The notes: a model not told the origin generated them from the sequence alone. A DNA stretch of 64,000 nt from Streptomyces sp. AM 4-1-1 (GCF_029167625.1 NZ_CP119145.1:7104658-7168657), one strand, 5' to 3'. Positions 16,444-26,839 are shown, counted from the first letter of the stretch. Made by a program: numbers and translations.

Positions 16444-19275
16444 ATGCTGCGGCTGCGGGCCTGGCTGGAGCTATGGGCAGCGAGGGCCTTCGATTTCGTC
16501 GATGGTGAGGACAAAACGGGGATCTACCACCGGTGTGTGGAGTTCGCGGTTGATGGGCCTGCGACGGAGCGATTGCTCGGCAAGCGTGCGGGCGTAGACC
16601 GTGAGGCCGTTGTGGATCGGATGATGACGGCGCGGTACCGCCGCTACACCATCCTCCGCTGTCCCTCGCCCTTGCTCGACCGAGCGATCGAAGACCTGGC
16701 TGCGGCCCGGGATAAACACGAGCGAGCAGCACGAGCGACGCAGTGGAACTGGCGAGTGGTCTGCTCGCTGGTCGCCACCGTCTCGATGGTCCTGCTGATA
16801 TTCAGTGGCCTGCTCGCTCTGCTCATCGCAGTTGTGGCGGCAGCTGTCTCGATGGTCGGGCTGTACATCTGGCGCGGGTATGCGCTGTGGTCCAACCTGA
16901 GGCAGTGCCTGATAGCAGCAGGGCTCAAAGGCGCCTGGCTCGTTCAGCGCATCGAGGTAGGACTGTGCGCTGCACGCTGGGGTGAAGAGCTGCTTGAGAC
17001 AGGTACTGCTCCCGTGGTGGCCGACCTGGTCCGCCATATGCTGGGCGACGACCCCGACTCCCTCTTCATTCCGGACGACTACGAATGGGGCCTGCGCGCG
17101 CCTCGAGCGCCCGGCTTCGTCATCGAGAACGGGGCCCGGCGTCAACTCGAACGCAAGCTCACGCATCTTGAGGACGGCACCATCGCCGTCTGCGGACCGC
17201 GCGGTGCGGGCAAATCGACGCTGCTGGAGCAGTGCGTCAAGAAAGCCGGCTTTGGCGTGATCGTCCAGGCGCCGGCCACCTACGCTCCCCATGACTTCCT
17301 CCTGTCGCTGTCGGTCCAGCTGTGCGAAAAGTACATGCGGGCCCGGGGCTATGAGCCCACCGGTTTCGCGCGCCTGTCGCCCGCGCGCCGAGCACTGCGG
17401 CGAATATGGCTCCAGGTCAAACGGCTGAGCCGGTGGAGCTCCTTCGCGGTGCCCGCCACCGCCCTGGTGGTGCTGGGCCTGTCCGCCTCGATGCGGTCCT
17501 TCTACAAGCAGTACGCCACGTCCGCGTCGGACGCCGCGCACGCGTACACCGACGCGATTGGCCACGACGTCACGGCCATCTGGCAGGGCCACACCGTTGT
17601 CGCGAGCTTGGCCGTCACGATCGGCGGGATCGTCTGGTGGAAGTCACGGCATGAAGCCTGGCTGCCCCGCATGCTGGGTCGCCTGTGGATGCGCGGCGTC
17701 AGACCTATCGGTTTGCTCCTGGCCTGGGCATCCGCTGCCACTCTGCTGCTCGACGAACAGATACGCCAGCAGGCCCTAAACCTCCATATCGCCCAGCCCG
17801 AGGCTCTCTACCGCGCTGTCGGCTATGCAGGAGGGCTGCTGCTCGTGTGGTGGTTCTTGCGCTTCGTTCGTGATTCGGGAGTCGAGTTCCCTCTTGGAAG
17901 ATGGCACATCTTCCTAGAGAGAATCTTCCGCCCGATCAGCGCCGCCGCAGGAATTTACTTGGTGTTCTTCCTCATCACGAACCCGCAGATACGGTCCTTA
18001 CTGGCGGACCCAGAAAACCCGCTGCGACTGGCAGGGATTATCGCCGGAGTCCTGGTGTCGAAGTTGGGGGACTGGCAACCGCATGCGGAAGAACCCGAGT
18101 TGGTCACGCGATGCCGCAACCACCTCTACCGTCTTCAGACGATCCAACAGGTGACCAACGGCGTGACCACGGGGGGCGCTGCCCAGATCCTGAGCCTGGG
18201 CACCAACCACTCCGCGTCTGTGTCCACAGTCCCCCCGAACTACCCGGAGCTTGTTGAGGAATTCCGCGAACTGCTCAGGTCCATCGCCGTCGAGAGGACC
18301 GAAGCGGGCAGGACCGTCGTGATCGCCATCGACGAAGTAGACCGCTTGGGCGCGGACACCGATGCGCTCGCGTTCCTCCGGGAGATCAAAGCCATCCTGG
18401 GCGTTCCCCTGGTCCACTACTTGATCTCGGTCGCCGAGGACGTGGGAGCCGCCTTCGTCCGCAGGGGCCTTCCTCACAGGGACGCCACCGACAGTTCCCT
18501 GGACGACATCATCCATGTCCAGCCCAGCACCCTCAGCGACTCACGCGCCATCCTGGCCAAGCGCTCACAGACACTGAAGGAACCACACATCCTGCTCGCC
18601 CACGCTCTGTCAGGCGGCATCCTGCGCGACCTGCTCCGCTATGGCCTGCAACTCCGCGAGACACAGGACAAGACCCAGTCCTACGAACTCACAGACATCT
18701 CGCGGCAACTCATTCTGGAAGAACTCGCGGAAACCTTCGCCGGCTTCCGGACCCTGCTGAGCAAACTGCAGTGGTCGCATGACACCAACGGCATCCTCGC
18801 CTCTTTCCGCACGCTCAGCAGCTACTTGCGCGACCCCTGTCCGTGCGTCGAAGCGGATGTGGTGCGCACGCTTGATCACTTCGCCTTTCACGCCTACGAC
18901 GCCAGACCTCTTCTTGCGACCGTCGGCGACTCATCACATCGACCACCCGACGAACCAGAGATCAGCAGCAGTGCACGCCAGCTCATCGACGAAGCATCCA
19001 CGTACGCCTACTTCTCACTCACCCTGCTCGACATCTTCAGCACCGACGGACTTGAGCGCCGTAAGCAACTGGCAGCCGAGCACGGCCAGGACGGCGATCC
19101 TGAACGGCTTGCCGACGCACGGCAAGAACTCGGGATATCGCCTTACAGCGCCCGGCCTCTGATCGACAGCATTCGCAAGGCTTGGGCACTGTCTCTTGGA
19201 CCGGCCCCCGGTACTCGTCTCCCGGCATCGACCGTGAGGTGTCTCCGCCACAGAAGCTGCCCGAACATCCCATGA
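16444..19275 (+). CDS. Large membrane-anchored P-loop NTPase (KAP-like)
   Basis: A protein of 943 residues. Two hydrophobic helices lie at about 105-145. A Walker A box (CGPRGAGKSTLLEQC, about 250-264) follows, with further membrane segments between about 330 and 545. Walker B is VVIAIDEVDRLG (about 625-636). Transmembrane helices inserted between Walker A and B are the hallmark of KAP-family NTPases. The C-terminal third is helical and soluble. Some members act in phage defence, but the role here is not known. An excellent RBS supports ATG 16444. The gene is intact, lies alone and is unlike any neighbouring gene. Confidence 0.72.
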   Translation: MLRLRAWLELWAARAFDFVDGEDKTGIYHRCVEFAVDGPATERLLGKRAGVDREAVVDRMMTARYRRYTILRCPSPLLDRAIEDLAAARDKHERAARATQWNWRVVCSLVATVSMVLLIFSGLLALLIAVVAAAVSMVGLYIWRGYALWSNLRQCLIAAGLKGAWLVQRIEVGLCAARWGEELLETGTAPVVADLVRHMLGDDPDSLFIPDDYEWGLRAPRAPGFVIENGARRQLERKLTHLEDGTIAVCGPRGAGKSTLLEQCVKKAGFGVIVQAPATYAPHDFLLSLSVQLCEKYMRARGYEPTGFARLSPARRALRRIWLQVKRLSRWSSFAVPATALVVLGLSASMRSFYKQYATSASDAAHAYTDAIGHDVTAIWQGHTVVASLAVTIGGIVWWKSRHEAWLPRMLGRLWMRGVRPIGLLLAWASAATLLLDEQIRQQALNLHIAQPEALYRAVGYAGGLLLVWWFLRFVRDSGVEFPLGRWHIFLERIFRPISAAAGIYLVFFLITNPQIRSLLADPENPLRLAGIIAGVLVSKLGDWQPHAEEPELVTRCRNHLYRLQTIQQVTNGVTTGGAAQILSLGTNHSASVSTVPPNYPELVEEFRELLRSIAVERTEAGRTVVIAIDEVDRLGADTDALAFLREIKAILGVPLVHYLISVAEDVGAAFVRRGLPHRDATDSSLDDIIHVQPSTLSDSRAILAKRSQTLKEPHILLAHALSGGILRDLLRYGLQLRETQDKTQSYELTDISRQLILEELAETFAGFRTLLSKLQWSHDTNGILASFRTLSSYLRDPCPCVEADVVRTLDHFAFHAYDARPLLATVGDSSHRPPDEPEISSSARQLIDEASTYAYFSLTLLDIFSTDGLERRKQLAAEHGQDGDPERLADARQELGISPYSARPLIDSIRKAWALSLGPAPGTRLPASTVRCLRHRSCPNIP

Positions 19276-19298
19276 GGATCGACCGCCGGAGCGCAGCA

Positions 19299-19445
19299 TT
19301 TACATGGCCCTAGTGGTGTCCGCCGGGCGGGCACGGCGTCGCCACGAGCGCCCGCTGTGCGGGAGCGGTGGTGAAGTTCCGGTGAAGTCTTCCGCCTCAC
19401 GGGATCGTGCCTTTTCGCAGGTCAGAGCCGGTGTCTGCTGTGACG
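19299..19445. promoter_or_regulatory. Conserved block upstream of the truncated relaxase (candidate oriT copy A)
   Basis: This region aligns with 30690-30837 upstream of the intact relaxase, including an identical 16-mer GTGAAGTTCCGGTGAA (19371-19386) and a small hairpin CCCGC-TGT-GCGGG (19351-19363). MobF plasmids often have oriT just upstream of the relaxase gene. Conservation of a non-coding block in both copies supports this placement; the nic site itself is not identified. Confidence 0.45.
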
Positions 19446-20285
19446 ATGCTGAGTGTCGCGAAGATCCAGAGGCGTAACGCGTGGCGGTACTACATACGCG
19501 GAGTGGCGTTCGGGGACGGCCGCCGTCCGGCCGGACAGTCGTTGAAGGACGCCCAGGAGCTGGCCGGGCTCCCACCGGGACGGTGGCTGGGGCGTGGTCT
19601 GCGTGCGCTGGGACTCACCGAGGGCGCGGAGGTGTCCGAGCGTCAGCTGGAGCTGCTGTTCGGCGAGGGCCGGCACCCGGACGCCGACCGCATCGAGCGC
19701 GGCCTCCTGGACGACGGCGTCGACGCGACGACGGCCCGTCGGCCTACCGTGTTGGGGCAGCCGATCGAGGAGATCGAGGCCCGCAAGCAGACTCCGCTGC
19801 TCGGCATGGACTTCACGTTCCGGCCGCAGGCGTCGCTGGTCGTGCTGTGGGCGCTGGGCGATGCCACCGTTCGCCGGGTCATCGAGCGGGCCCACGAGCG
19901 GGCCGTCGCCACGGCGTTGCGCTGGCTGGAGGATGAGGTTGTCGAGACCCGGTGGGCGTCAGACCGCGGCCGCGCGAAGACGCCGGCGCTCGTGGTCGCC
20001 GCCTTCCGTCACTTCGACAACCGCGACGGGCTGCTGCTCCTGCACGAGCACTGCCTGATCCTCAACCGCGTCCAGCGCCTGGGCGCCGACGGCGTTCCGG
20101 TCTGGGGTGCTCTGGACACCTACCGCCTCTACCAGAACGTGGTGGCCGCCGGGACGCTGTACACCTTGGCGATGACGACCGAGGTGTGCGAGGCGCTCGG
20201 GGGCGTGTTGGGGCGGAGTGCAGGCCCGTATTGCCAGGTGGCGCGTCCTGCGGGTCCAGCGCCCATGGACCACGCGAGTTCGTAG
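19446..20285 (+). pseudogene. Truncated MobF/TrwC-type relaxase, duplicate of the gene at 30838
   Basis: From ATG 19446 (LSVAKIQRRNAWRYYIRG) to EVCEALG the protein is a close paralogue of the N-terminal relaxase domain at 30838, including the HEHCLI metal-binding His motif. After about residue 250 the match stops abruptly and the frame reads unrelated residues (GVLGRSAGPYCQVARPAG) to TAG 20283-20285. The catalytic domain is nearly complete, so residual nicking activity is conceivable, but the C-terminal half is lost. Probably the scar of a recombination event. Confidence 0.8.
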
Positions 20286-20427
20286 ATGCCGGATGCGCGC
20301 TGGACGCGCTTGACTGGTGGAGTACGTACGGGTTCGTTCGTGGCCGTCTGGCGTGTCGACGTCGCATTTCAGCTGGTAGATCGGCGTGCTGGGCCCGTTC
20401 ACTCGATGGTGTGAGATCTCCGCAATA

Positions 20428-20446
20428 ACTCGCAGATTCTGCGAGT
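20428..20446. repeat. 19-bp inverted repeat ahead of the recombinase operon
   Basis: ACTCGCAGA-T-TCTGCGAGT is a perfect 9-bp inverted repeat around one base, 80 bp before the recombinase start. A partial further copy (TAATCTGCG) follows. It may be an attachment core or an operator. Confidence 0.5.
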
Positions 20447-20525
20447 GATCGCCGTAATCTGCGGCTTTGTGTCGGATCTCGAAAGTCGCACCCTGTCGCT
20501 CGTACGCACCGTGCCGGAGCCAGGC

Positions 20526-21659
20526 ATGCCGGTGGACCCGGCCTCGGTGTCGGTCGAGGCCGGGCTCGCTGACGTTGTGACGCTTCAGCGGCGCCGGCAG
20601 GCAAGGATCTCGGCGCACGACGAGGAGAGCTTCTTCCTGGACACGCTGTCGGAGTATCAGTGGGCCCGGGACGCGGCGGGGCTGGCGCAGGAGACGCTGG
20701 ATGGGCTGATCAAGCCGGTGATTGAGGTCTGTGAGTTCTACGGCACGGTGCCGTGGCAACTCTCTTCCCGCGAGGTCGACCGGTACTTCGCCGGGCCGGG
20801 GAAGCGGGCCCAGTCGACGATGCGGTACAAGATCGGCAAGATCGACCGGTACTTCGCGTTCCTGGAGCAGCGGTACGCGGGCGAGATTATGAGCCGCTTC
20901 GGGGCTGTGGTCGAGTCGCCGATCGATCCGTTCAACAGGCCCCGGCACCGAGGCGACTTCGGGCTGAGAATCCCGCCGTCGCAGGCGGCGATGAAGATGT
21001 TCTTCGGCCGCTGGCGCGAGGACCTGCCCCGGGCGCGGAAGTACCTGGTCGCCTGCCGCGACTACGTGATGACGAAGATCGCCTACTTGTCGGGCGTCCG
21101 TGCGGCGGAGTTGTGCGGCGTCTGCATGGGGGACGTGCACTGGGAGCACGGTCAGTGGGGCCGGTTCGTCGTCCTGGGCAAGGGCGCGAGCGGTTCGGGA
21201 CCGCGGCCGCGCGAGGCGTACCTGTTCCAGGAGGGCCGGGCTCTGCTGTGGTGGTACATCGAGCAGATCCGGGGCGAGTTCGGTGATGATGCCGAGCACC
21301 CGCGGGCGCCGCTGTGGCCGTCGGAGCGCAAGCCGACGGCGATCGCGGCGCTGAACCTTCCGATCGCGCCGGCGATCGTGCCCTCGACGTTCCGTCGCGC
21401 CCTGCACAGCGCGGCGGCGAGCTACCTGAGCGGGCCGGTCACCGACCTTTTCCCGCACCTTCTCCGGCACGCGTGCGCGACCCACAACTACGAGCGCGGG
21501 ATGACGTTGTGGGAGGTACAGAAGGTCCTCGGACACGCCTGGGCAACCACGACTCTTCGGTACATGGCGACCGCGCAGGCCGATCCTGAGCACGCGAACG
21601 TGGAGGCCAGCTCCCGGGCGGCCCGACGACTGGTGATGGACAAGGGGAACCTGAGGTGA
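20526..21659 (+). CDS. Tyrosine recombinase (integrase), first of three
   Basis: A protein of about 377 residues. An N-terminal core-binding helical domain is followed by the catalytic domain with YLSGVRAAELCGV (first Arg), LFPHLLRHACATHNYE (His-x-x-Arg) and VLGHAWATTTLRYM (third conserved His and nucleophile Tyr). All catalytic residues are present. ATG 20526 is favoured because GGAG lies 6 bp upstream; GTG 20445 falls inside the inverted repeat. The stop overlaps the next gene by 4 bp, so the recombinase and the HTH protein are co-translated. Confidence 0.88.
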   Translation: MPVDPASVSVEAGLADVVTLQRRRQARISAHDEESFFLDTLSEYQWARDAAGLAQETLDGLIKPVIEVCEFYGTVPWQLSSREVDRYFAGPGKRAQSTMRYKIGKIDRYFAFLEQRYAGEIMSRFGAVVESPIDPFNRPRHRGDFGLRIPPSQAAMKMFFGRWREDLPRARKYLVACRDYVMTKIAYLSGVRAAELCGVCMGDVHWEHGQWGRFVVLGKGASGSGPRPREAYLFQEGRALLWWYIEQIRGEFGDDAEHPRAPLWPSERKPTAIAALNLPIAPAIVPSTFRRALHSAAASYLSGPVTDLFPHLLRHACATHNYERGMTLWEVQKVLGHAWATTTLRYMATAQADPEHANVEASSRAARRLVMDKGNLR

Positions 21660-22000
21660 AGTGGAATCTGCGGATGGTGGCCGCGCAGCGCGATCTGTGG
21701 CGGCCGCCCGAGGTACTAGCTGCGTTCCGGCAGGTCGGGTTCAACCCGTCGCTGAGCAAGGTCGCCGCGCTGTGGGGCGGCACTCCGGTCACGGTGCGAC
21801 TGGAGGACCTGGACCTGATGTGCGCCGCGCTGGGCTGCACCGTCGCGGATCTGCTGCAGGCCGAGCCCCTCGCCGGAACCCAGGCGCTGCCGGAGGAAGG
21901 GGAACGGACGGCCGACGGCGCGGAATTGCCGTCGGGGCCGGTGCGGCCGGTGCCGGGAAGCCGCCGGGGGAGTGGGCCGCGCCCGCTCCCGCCGAGCTGA
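21656..22000 (+). CDS. Small Cro/C1-type HTH protein of the recombinase operon
   Basis: A protein of 114 residues. Residues 1-70 form an XRE-type HTH (FNPSLSKVAALWGGTPVTVRLEDLDLMCAALGCTVADLL), followed by a Pro/Gly-rich tail. It sits between two recombinases with a 4-bp overlap upstream and a 6-bp gap downstream. Such small HTH proteins accompany recombinase sets and probably control their expression or act as a directionality factor. Confidence 0.78.
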   Translation: MKWNLRMVAAQRDLWRPPEVLAAFRQVGFNPSLSKVAALWGGTPVTVRLEDLDLMCAALGCTVADLLQAEPLAGTQALPEEGERTADGAELPSGPVRPVPGSRRGSGPRPLPPS

Positions 22001-22006
22001 GCGCCG

Positions 22007-24330
22007 GTGGCCGCGGACCGGGCAACGGCCCGGAGCTGCGCGGACTGTCTGGGCTGGGTCGTCCTCAACCAGCGGGGGCCTGCGCCGGGTGCAGGCGCTG
22101 GCGACAGCACTACCGCGAGCGGGGAACGTGTCCGCGGTGCCGGCACGAGCGGCTGCTGAACTCCGACGGTCTGTGCCGCTCATGCCTGCAGGCGATCCGG
22201 CTGCTGGACGACGCCGAGTGGGCCCTGGGCATCGAGGGGGCACCGCCGCGTAACCTCCAGCTGACAGTCGGCGTCTATCACGACCGCGCGGACTCAGCCC
22301 GCCAGCTGAGCCGGGCCGGCGGCACCGGTCCGCGGACCAGCGAGGTGTGGAACCTCAGACTCCGGCAGCAGCGCGCGGGCACCGAGCAGCGGCCCGCGGT
22401 GCTGGAGCCGGGCGCGTGGGGGCAGATCCCGCTGTTCACGATCCCCAGGACTCTGACCGCGGACACGGCCCGGGCGGTTGCGGGCCGTCCGGTGCCCGGG
22501 TGGGAGAAAGCCCAGGCAGTGCTGGAGGAGATCGCCGCCGAACAAGGGCTGAGCCGCGGGAACCGCTACCGCAAGGCCGCGCTGCTGCGACTCGCGCTGG
22601 CGATCCGCGCGGCCGAAGGCACCTGGCTGCTGCCCGAGGTACTCCTGCGGGACCTGCCCGCCGGCCGCAACACCATCCGCCTCGTTCTCCAGCGGGCCGG
22701 GCTGCTGGCCTCCGAGCCGGAACCCCTGCGACTGTTCCCAGCAGTCCGCCGCCCACCCCGGACCGTGGCCGGCCGGGTGCCCTGGTGCCGGACGCCGCAT
22801 TCGTGTGCGGACTGCCAGGCGTGGATGCCCTCTGGCCAGTACGGTTCCCGCTGCACTCCCTGTCAGCACTGGCACGCCAAGCTGGCGCGGAGCACCTGCA
22901 CACGCTGCCACCGGCGGGAACTCCCGCTGCGGAAGGGCCGCTGCCGCGGCTGCCGCCCGTACCGTCTCCTCGACGACGCCCAGCCCGCCACCACCCGGTA
23001 CACACAGCTGATGGTCGACGTGCCCGTCGGAGGATCCGGACCGCCCCCGCCGATCCCGGTCGACGAACCGTTCCAACCGGGGCTGCTACCCGCGCCGGTG
23101 CACACCGCTGCCGGGCAGGAGCAGCTGTTTGCCATCCGGCGCGACTGGACGCGGCTGCTGTCGGGCCTCCAGGGCCGGAACACGGCCGACCTGGGGCTGA
23201 CCGGGACGACTGCACGGCTGGTCGAGGACTTCAGCCGGGTTCTGCACGAGCGGCAGTCACCCGGCCGCGACAGCAACATCCGCACCCTGAGCATCCTCGT
23301 CTATTGGTGCGGCGCCGAAGGGGCCATCTCCGAACGGGACATCCACGAGCTTGCCCGGACCGGACCGGGCCTCAGAGCCAAGACCGTCTGCCAGTTCCTG
23401 CGCGACCGGGGCCTTCTTCTGGAGGACCCCGACCTCCACCGCGATGTCGATCTGGCGTGGATCGAAGACACCATCGCCGCGATGCCGGAGGCCCTCGCTG
23501 GCGAGGTAGGGCAGTGGGTGAAGGTGCTGCGAAGCCGGGGCCGCCATGAAGGGGAGACCCGCGGCTACGACGCGATCCGCCCGTACCTCGCCTCTGTCCA
23601 GCCGGTGCTCACCGATTGGGCGGAGGCAGGCCTGCTCTCGCTTCGAGAGATCACCCGGCGCCACGTCGACGCGGCCGTGGACGGCCATGCCGGACGTGCC
23701 CGCCGGCAGCTCGCCCTCGCCCTGCGCAGCCTGTTCAGGACGCTGAAGCGCGAACGGGTGGTTTTCCGCGACCCTGCCCAGCACCTTCGCGTCGGGAACC
23801 CGACAGGGATCCCGAAGCCGGTCCGCAGCGACCTGCTGGCCAACGCGTTGCAGCAGACGAAGACCCCGCTCGGGCGCATGGTCCTTGTCCTGGCCGCTGT
23901 TCACGCCGTGCCCGTCCATGAACTCCGCACGATTCTGACGTGCGACCTGGACCTTGCACGCGGCACCCTCGTCATCCGGCGCGGCCTTCGACGGCACACC
24001 CTTTACCTGGAGGAACTCACCCACCGGATCACCGCCGACTGGCTGGACTACCGCCACGGTCGCTGGCCCGCCTCGACCAACCCTCGCCTGCTCGTCAGCC
24101 AGAGATCGGCACTCGACCCCGACCATCCCGCAGTCAGCAAGACCCTGCTCCGCGACGACCTGCCCCAAGGGCTCACCCTGGTCGGCCTGCGCCAGGACCG
24201 CATCCTCAACGAAGCCGCCGAAGCCGCCGACCCTCTCCGGCTGATGAGGCTCTTCGGGATCACGGAGAAGACCGCCATGCACTACGTCACCGTCGCCCAC
24301 CCGGAGCGCACGGCCAAGCTGCCGAGGTGA
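22007..24330 (+). CDS. Large zinc-finger tyrosine-recombinase-like protein, one-base frameshift near the N-terminus
   Basis: GTG 22007 opens a frame reading AADRATARSCADCLGWVVLNQRG. In the G5 run 22074-22078 one G appears to be missing; adding it gives Q-R-G-A-C-A-G-C and restores a Cys-x2-Cys zinc finger (CAGC, CPRC, CRSC) running on to TGA 24330, about 775 residues. A second Cys cluster follows (CADC, CTPC, CTRC, CRGC). The C-terminal third resembles a degenerate tyrosine-recombinase fold (LFGITEKTAMHYVTVAHPE) with the catalytic Arg/His set poorly conserved. It is probably an accessory partner of the first recombinase. Confidence 0.7.
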
Positions 24331-24601
24331 AGCGGGCCGTCAGCCTTCCAGGGGATCTGCATGCCAGGGGGCGTCGGCTCGGGTGGGGCGGGCACCGGCG
24401 GCGATCCGCAGTACGTACACCGGCCGTTAGTCGTAGGGCCTTATCTGCATCTGTTAAGTGCAACGGCTGGCCACAAACCCATAGCTTGTGCAGGCACATC
24501 AGGCACGTTCCTCGCCGCCGAGGCGAGAGGATCGGCACGATAGGGGCACGGACGAGGCACTCGAGCGGAGCGAGGACGAGGGACCTCCTCAGCGACGACT
24601 A

Positions 24602-25420
24602 ATGGCGATCTCTGAAAACGGCCGTGTTGTCGGCGCAGCCTTCTACAGTTCCGTCATGTCCAAATATCAACGGCTCCAAATGAATCGAAAGTACATGCTG
24701 GTCGAGTTCCCGGCCGGCACCCACCTCGACCACTCCCGTGCCTCCTCCGGCGGTATGCGGGGTACCGCCCGCGATGACCGGGACAACTCGCTCGTTGCCC
24801 AGGCCGAACTCTTCGACGCCGACGACCGGTACGACGAGGGCTACGGGGACGGCCTAAGGAACCTCCTCGTCAACTGCGCCACCGACATTGCAGTTGAGGT
24901 CGCTCAAACCGTGACGGTCGCCGCCGTGGAGGTTGCCACCCCGTACCTCAAGGAGGGGGCACGCCGATTCAAGGAGAAGCTGCGACGCAGGCCCAAGGAC
25001 GCCCCGGCCGCTGAGGTGGTACAGGAGACTGCCCCCGAGGGGCCGACTGCGTCTGGTCTCCGACCGGTGACTGCTGCCGCCAACGGCCGCGACCAAGTGG
25101 ACCTCGTCCTGCGTGCCGACCAGGGTGACGCCAATATGCAGGCTGCGTTGGAGCGAATCAACACGCGCGCGGCCGAGACATATGGCATCGCCGCGCACTA
25201 CTCCGCCAGCCTGCCCGCGGCAGACGTGGTCGGCGAGGCCATGCGCCAGGCGCTGGCAGCAGCCGCGCCCGGCTACGTCGCCGCCGCCCTTGAACGCCTC
25301 GCCTTCGACGACGAGCTCGGCCTGACCCCCGCGCAGCAGAAGCGTCTGCGGGGTTGTGCTGCGGAGCTCGACCCCGGTGTGGTCGAAGACCTCACCGGCG
25401 CCAATGCCCCGCTCGCGTAG
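24602..25420 (+). CDS. Hypothetical protein, about 272 aa
   Basis: Good codon bias from about 24650 onward. The protein has an acidic N-terminal part (DADDRYDEGYGDG), a helical middle (VAQTVTVAAVEVATPYLKEG) and a basic patch (RRFKEKLRRRPKD), then a helical C-terminus. No family recognised. ATG 24602 or ATG 24656 could be the start; neither has a strong ribosome-binding site. It lies between the recombinase set and the AlbA_2 gene. Confidence 0.55.
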   Translation: MAISENGRVVGAAFYSSVMSKYQRLQMNRKYMLVEFPAGTHLDHSRASSGGMRGTARDDRDNSLVAQAELFDADDRYDEGYGDGLRNLLVNCATDIAVEVAQTVTVAAVEVATPYLKEGARRFKEKLRRRPKDAPAAEVVQETAPEGPTASGLRPVTAAANGRDQVDLVLRADQGDANMQAALERINTRAAETYGIAAHYSASLPAADVVGEAMRQALAAAAPGYVAAALERLAFDDELGLTPAQQKRLRGCAAELDPGVVEDLTGANAPLA

Positions 25421-25570
25421 CCCGGACGCTCCGGGGGCGAGAGCGGCCGCTGCGCATTCGGCCCCCGGTCGGGCGGATCCCGGCCGGCGGCGCTGCCGTC
25501 CTGGAGCTACTGGTCCCTTCGTGGCAGCTTCAGGAGGACAGGGCACAGAGGGCTTCCCTAAGCTTGCGCC

Positions 25571-26839
25571 ATGCCTTTCACGCCACTTCACCGCATACTC
25601 GGGCTCGCGCCTGGGCCACTGACCGGTGACATCCTGGACGCCGCCGTAACAGCTGGCGTGACGGAACACAGCGACTTGGACTGGAAGTCCGAGCTGCCGC
25701 CCGCCAAAGGTCTGCCGCAGACAGACTTCCCGAAGGATGTCGCGGCCATGGCGAACAGCGGCGGCGGTGTGATCGTTTACGGCGTACAAGAGACGCAGAA
25801 GGCGGCGACTAGCCGCGTCGATGTCGGCGAGTTCGATGAGGGCCACGAGCGGGCACTGCGAAGCGCCGCGATCACTGCGATCTCTCCGCCAGTGTTCGGG
25901 CTGGGTGTGCACCGTGTGGGCGAGGCAGGGAACAGGGCCGTGGTGGTGGAGATCCCGGCTAGCGTCGACGGTCCGCACCTGATCTATCGGCACGACTATT
26001 TTGGCGCTCCCGTCCGCAACGACGCCGACACGGTATGGATGAAGGAACGCCAGATCGAGGCCATGTACCGTGCTCGCTTCGACGAGCGCCGCCACGCGAC
26101 CGAGGCCCTGGACTCGCTGTTCACCGAAGCCGCCGCCGGGCGCGACAGCCGCAAGCGGGCGTGGCTGATCGCGGTTGCCCACCCGCGGCTCCCTCTCGTT
26201 CGCGAGAGGCTGACGCGCGACCAGGCGCAGAAGGTGATGTCCAAGGCAGAGAGCCTTGCCTTGATGTACGCGGGGCGGGGTGGTGTTCACCCCCTGGAGA
26301 GCGTGAACCGGCTCAACCCTCGCCCTGGCCTGCGCCGGTGGGTCCTGGTGAACACGGCAGCGGCCGCCTACTCCTTGTGGAAGGAGGCGTGGGCCACCAT
26401 CCACCACGACGGATCGGTCACCCTGGCGGCCGCTGTGGGCGGACACCGGCGTGCTGCTTCGGGCGCTGAGGGCGGGGAGTTCTTCGAGGGCCGCCACGTC
26501 GAGTCCTCTGCCATCGAGTGCTCGATCGCGGACATGATGGCGTTGGTCCGAGCGACTGCGGACCTGACCGGTGCCGGCGAGTACGACGTGCGTGTCGGAG
26601 TCGAGTGGGCTGGCGAAGGGCCGCTGACAATTCTGACCCGGGACACCATGGGCTTCGTTTACGACGAGGTGTCGACCCCTCTGCATCGGTATACGCCTGT
26701 CGAGACGACTGTGAATGCAGTTGCTTCTGACCCGGACTTTTTCTGGCAGGTGCACGACCTGGCGCAGGACTGCGTGAACCAGGGCGGTGTGTCGAACGTT
26801 CTGATGATCCGCCCTCCAGAGCGTGACGGGTCGGCGTAG
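25571..26839 (+). CDS. AlbA_2 (Schlafen-type) domain protein
   Basis: A protein of 422 residues. Residues 30-150 carry the AlbA_2 pattern: DLDWKSELPP, FPKDVAAMANSGGGVIVYGV and a following strand (GNRAVVVEIPAS). This domain occurs in Schlafen-like and other nucleic-acid-binding or nuclease proteins in prokaryotic conflict systems. The C-terminal 250 residues are mixed alpha/beta without a motif that I can name. The gene is intact and monocistronic. A defence role is plausible from family and neighbourhood but not shown. Confidence 0.72.
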   Translation: MPFTPLHRILGLAPGPLTGDILDAAVTAGVTEHSDLDWKSELPPAKGLPQTDFPKDVAAMANSGGGVIVYGVQETQKAATSRVDVGEFDEGHERALRSAAITAISPPVFGLGVHRVGEAGNRAVVVEIPASVDGPHLIYRHDYFGAPVRNDADTVWMKERQIEAMYRARFDERRHATEALDSLFTEAAAGRDSRKRAWLIAVAHPRLPLVRERLTRDQAQKVMSKAESLALMYAGRGGVHPLESVNRLNPRPGLRRWVLVNTAAAAYSLWKEAWATIHHDGSVTLAAAVGGHRRAASGAEGGEFFEGRHVESSAIECSIADMMALVRATADLTGAGEYDVRVGVEWAGEGPLTILTRDTMGFVYDEVSTPLHRYTPVETTVNAVASDPDFFWQVHDLAQDCVNQGGVSNVLMIRPPERDGSA

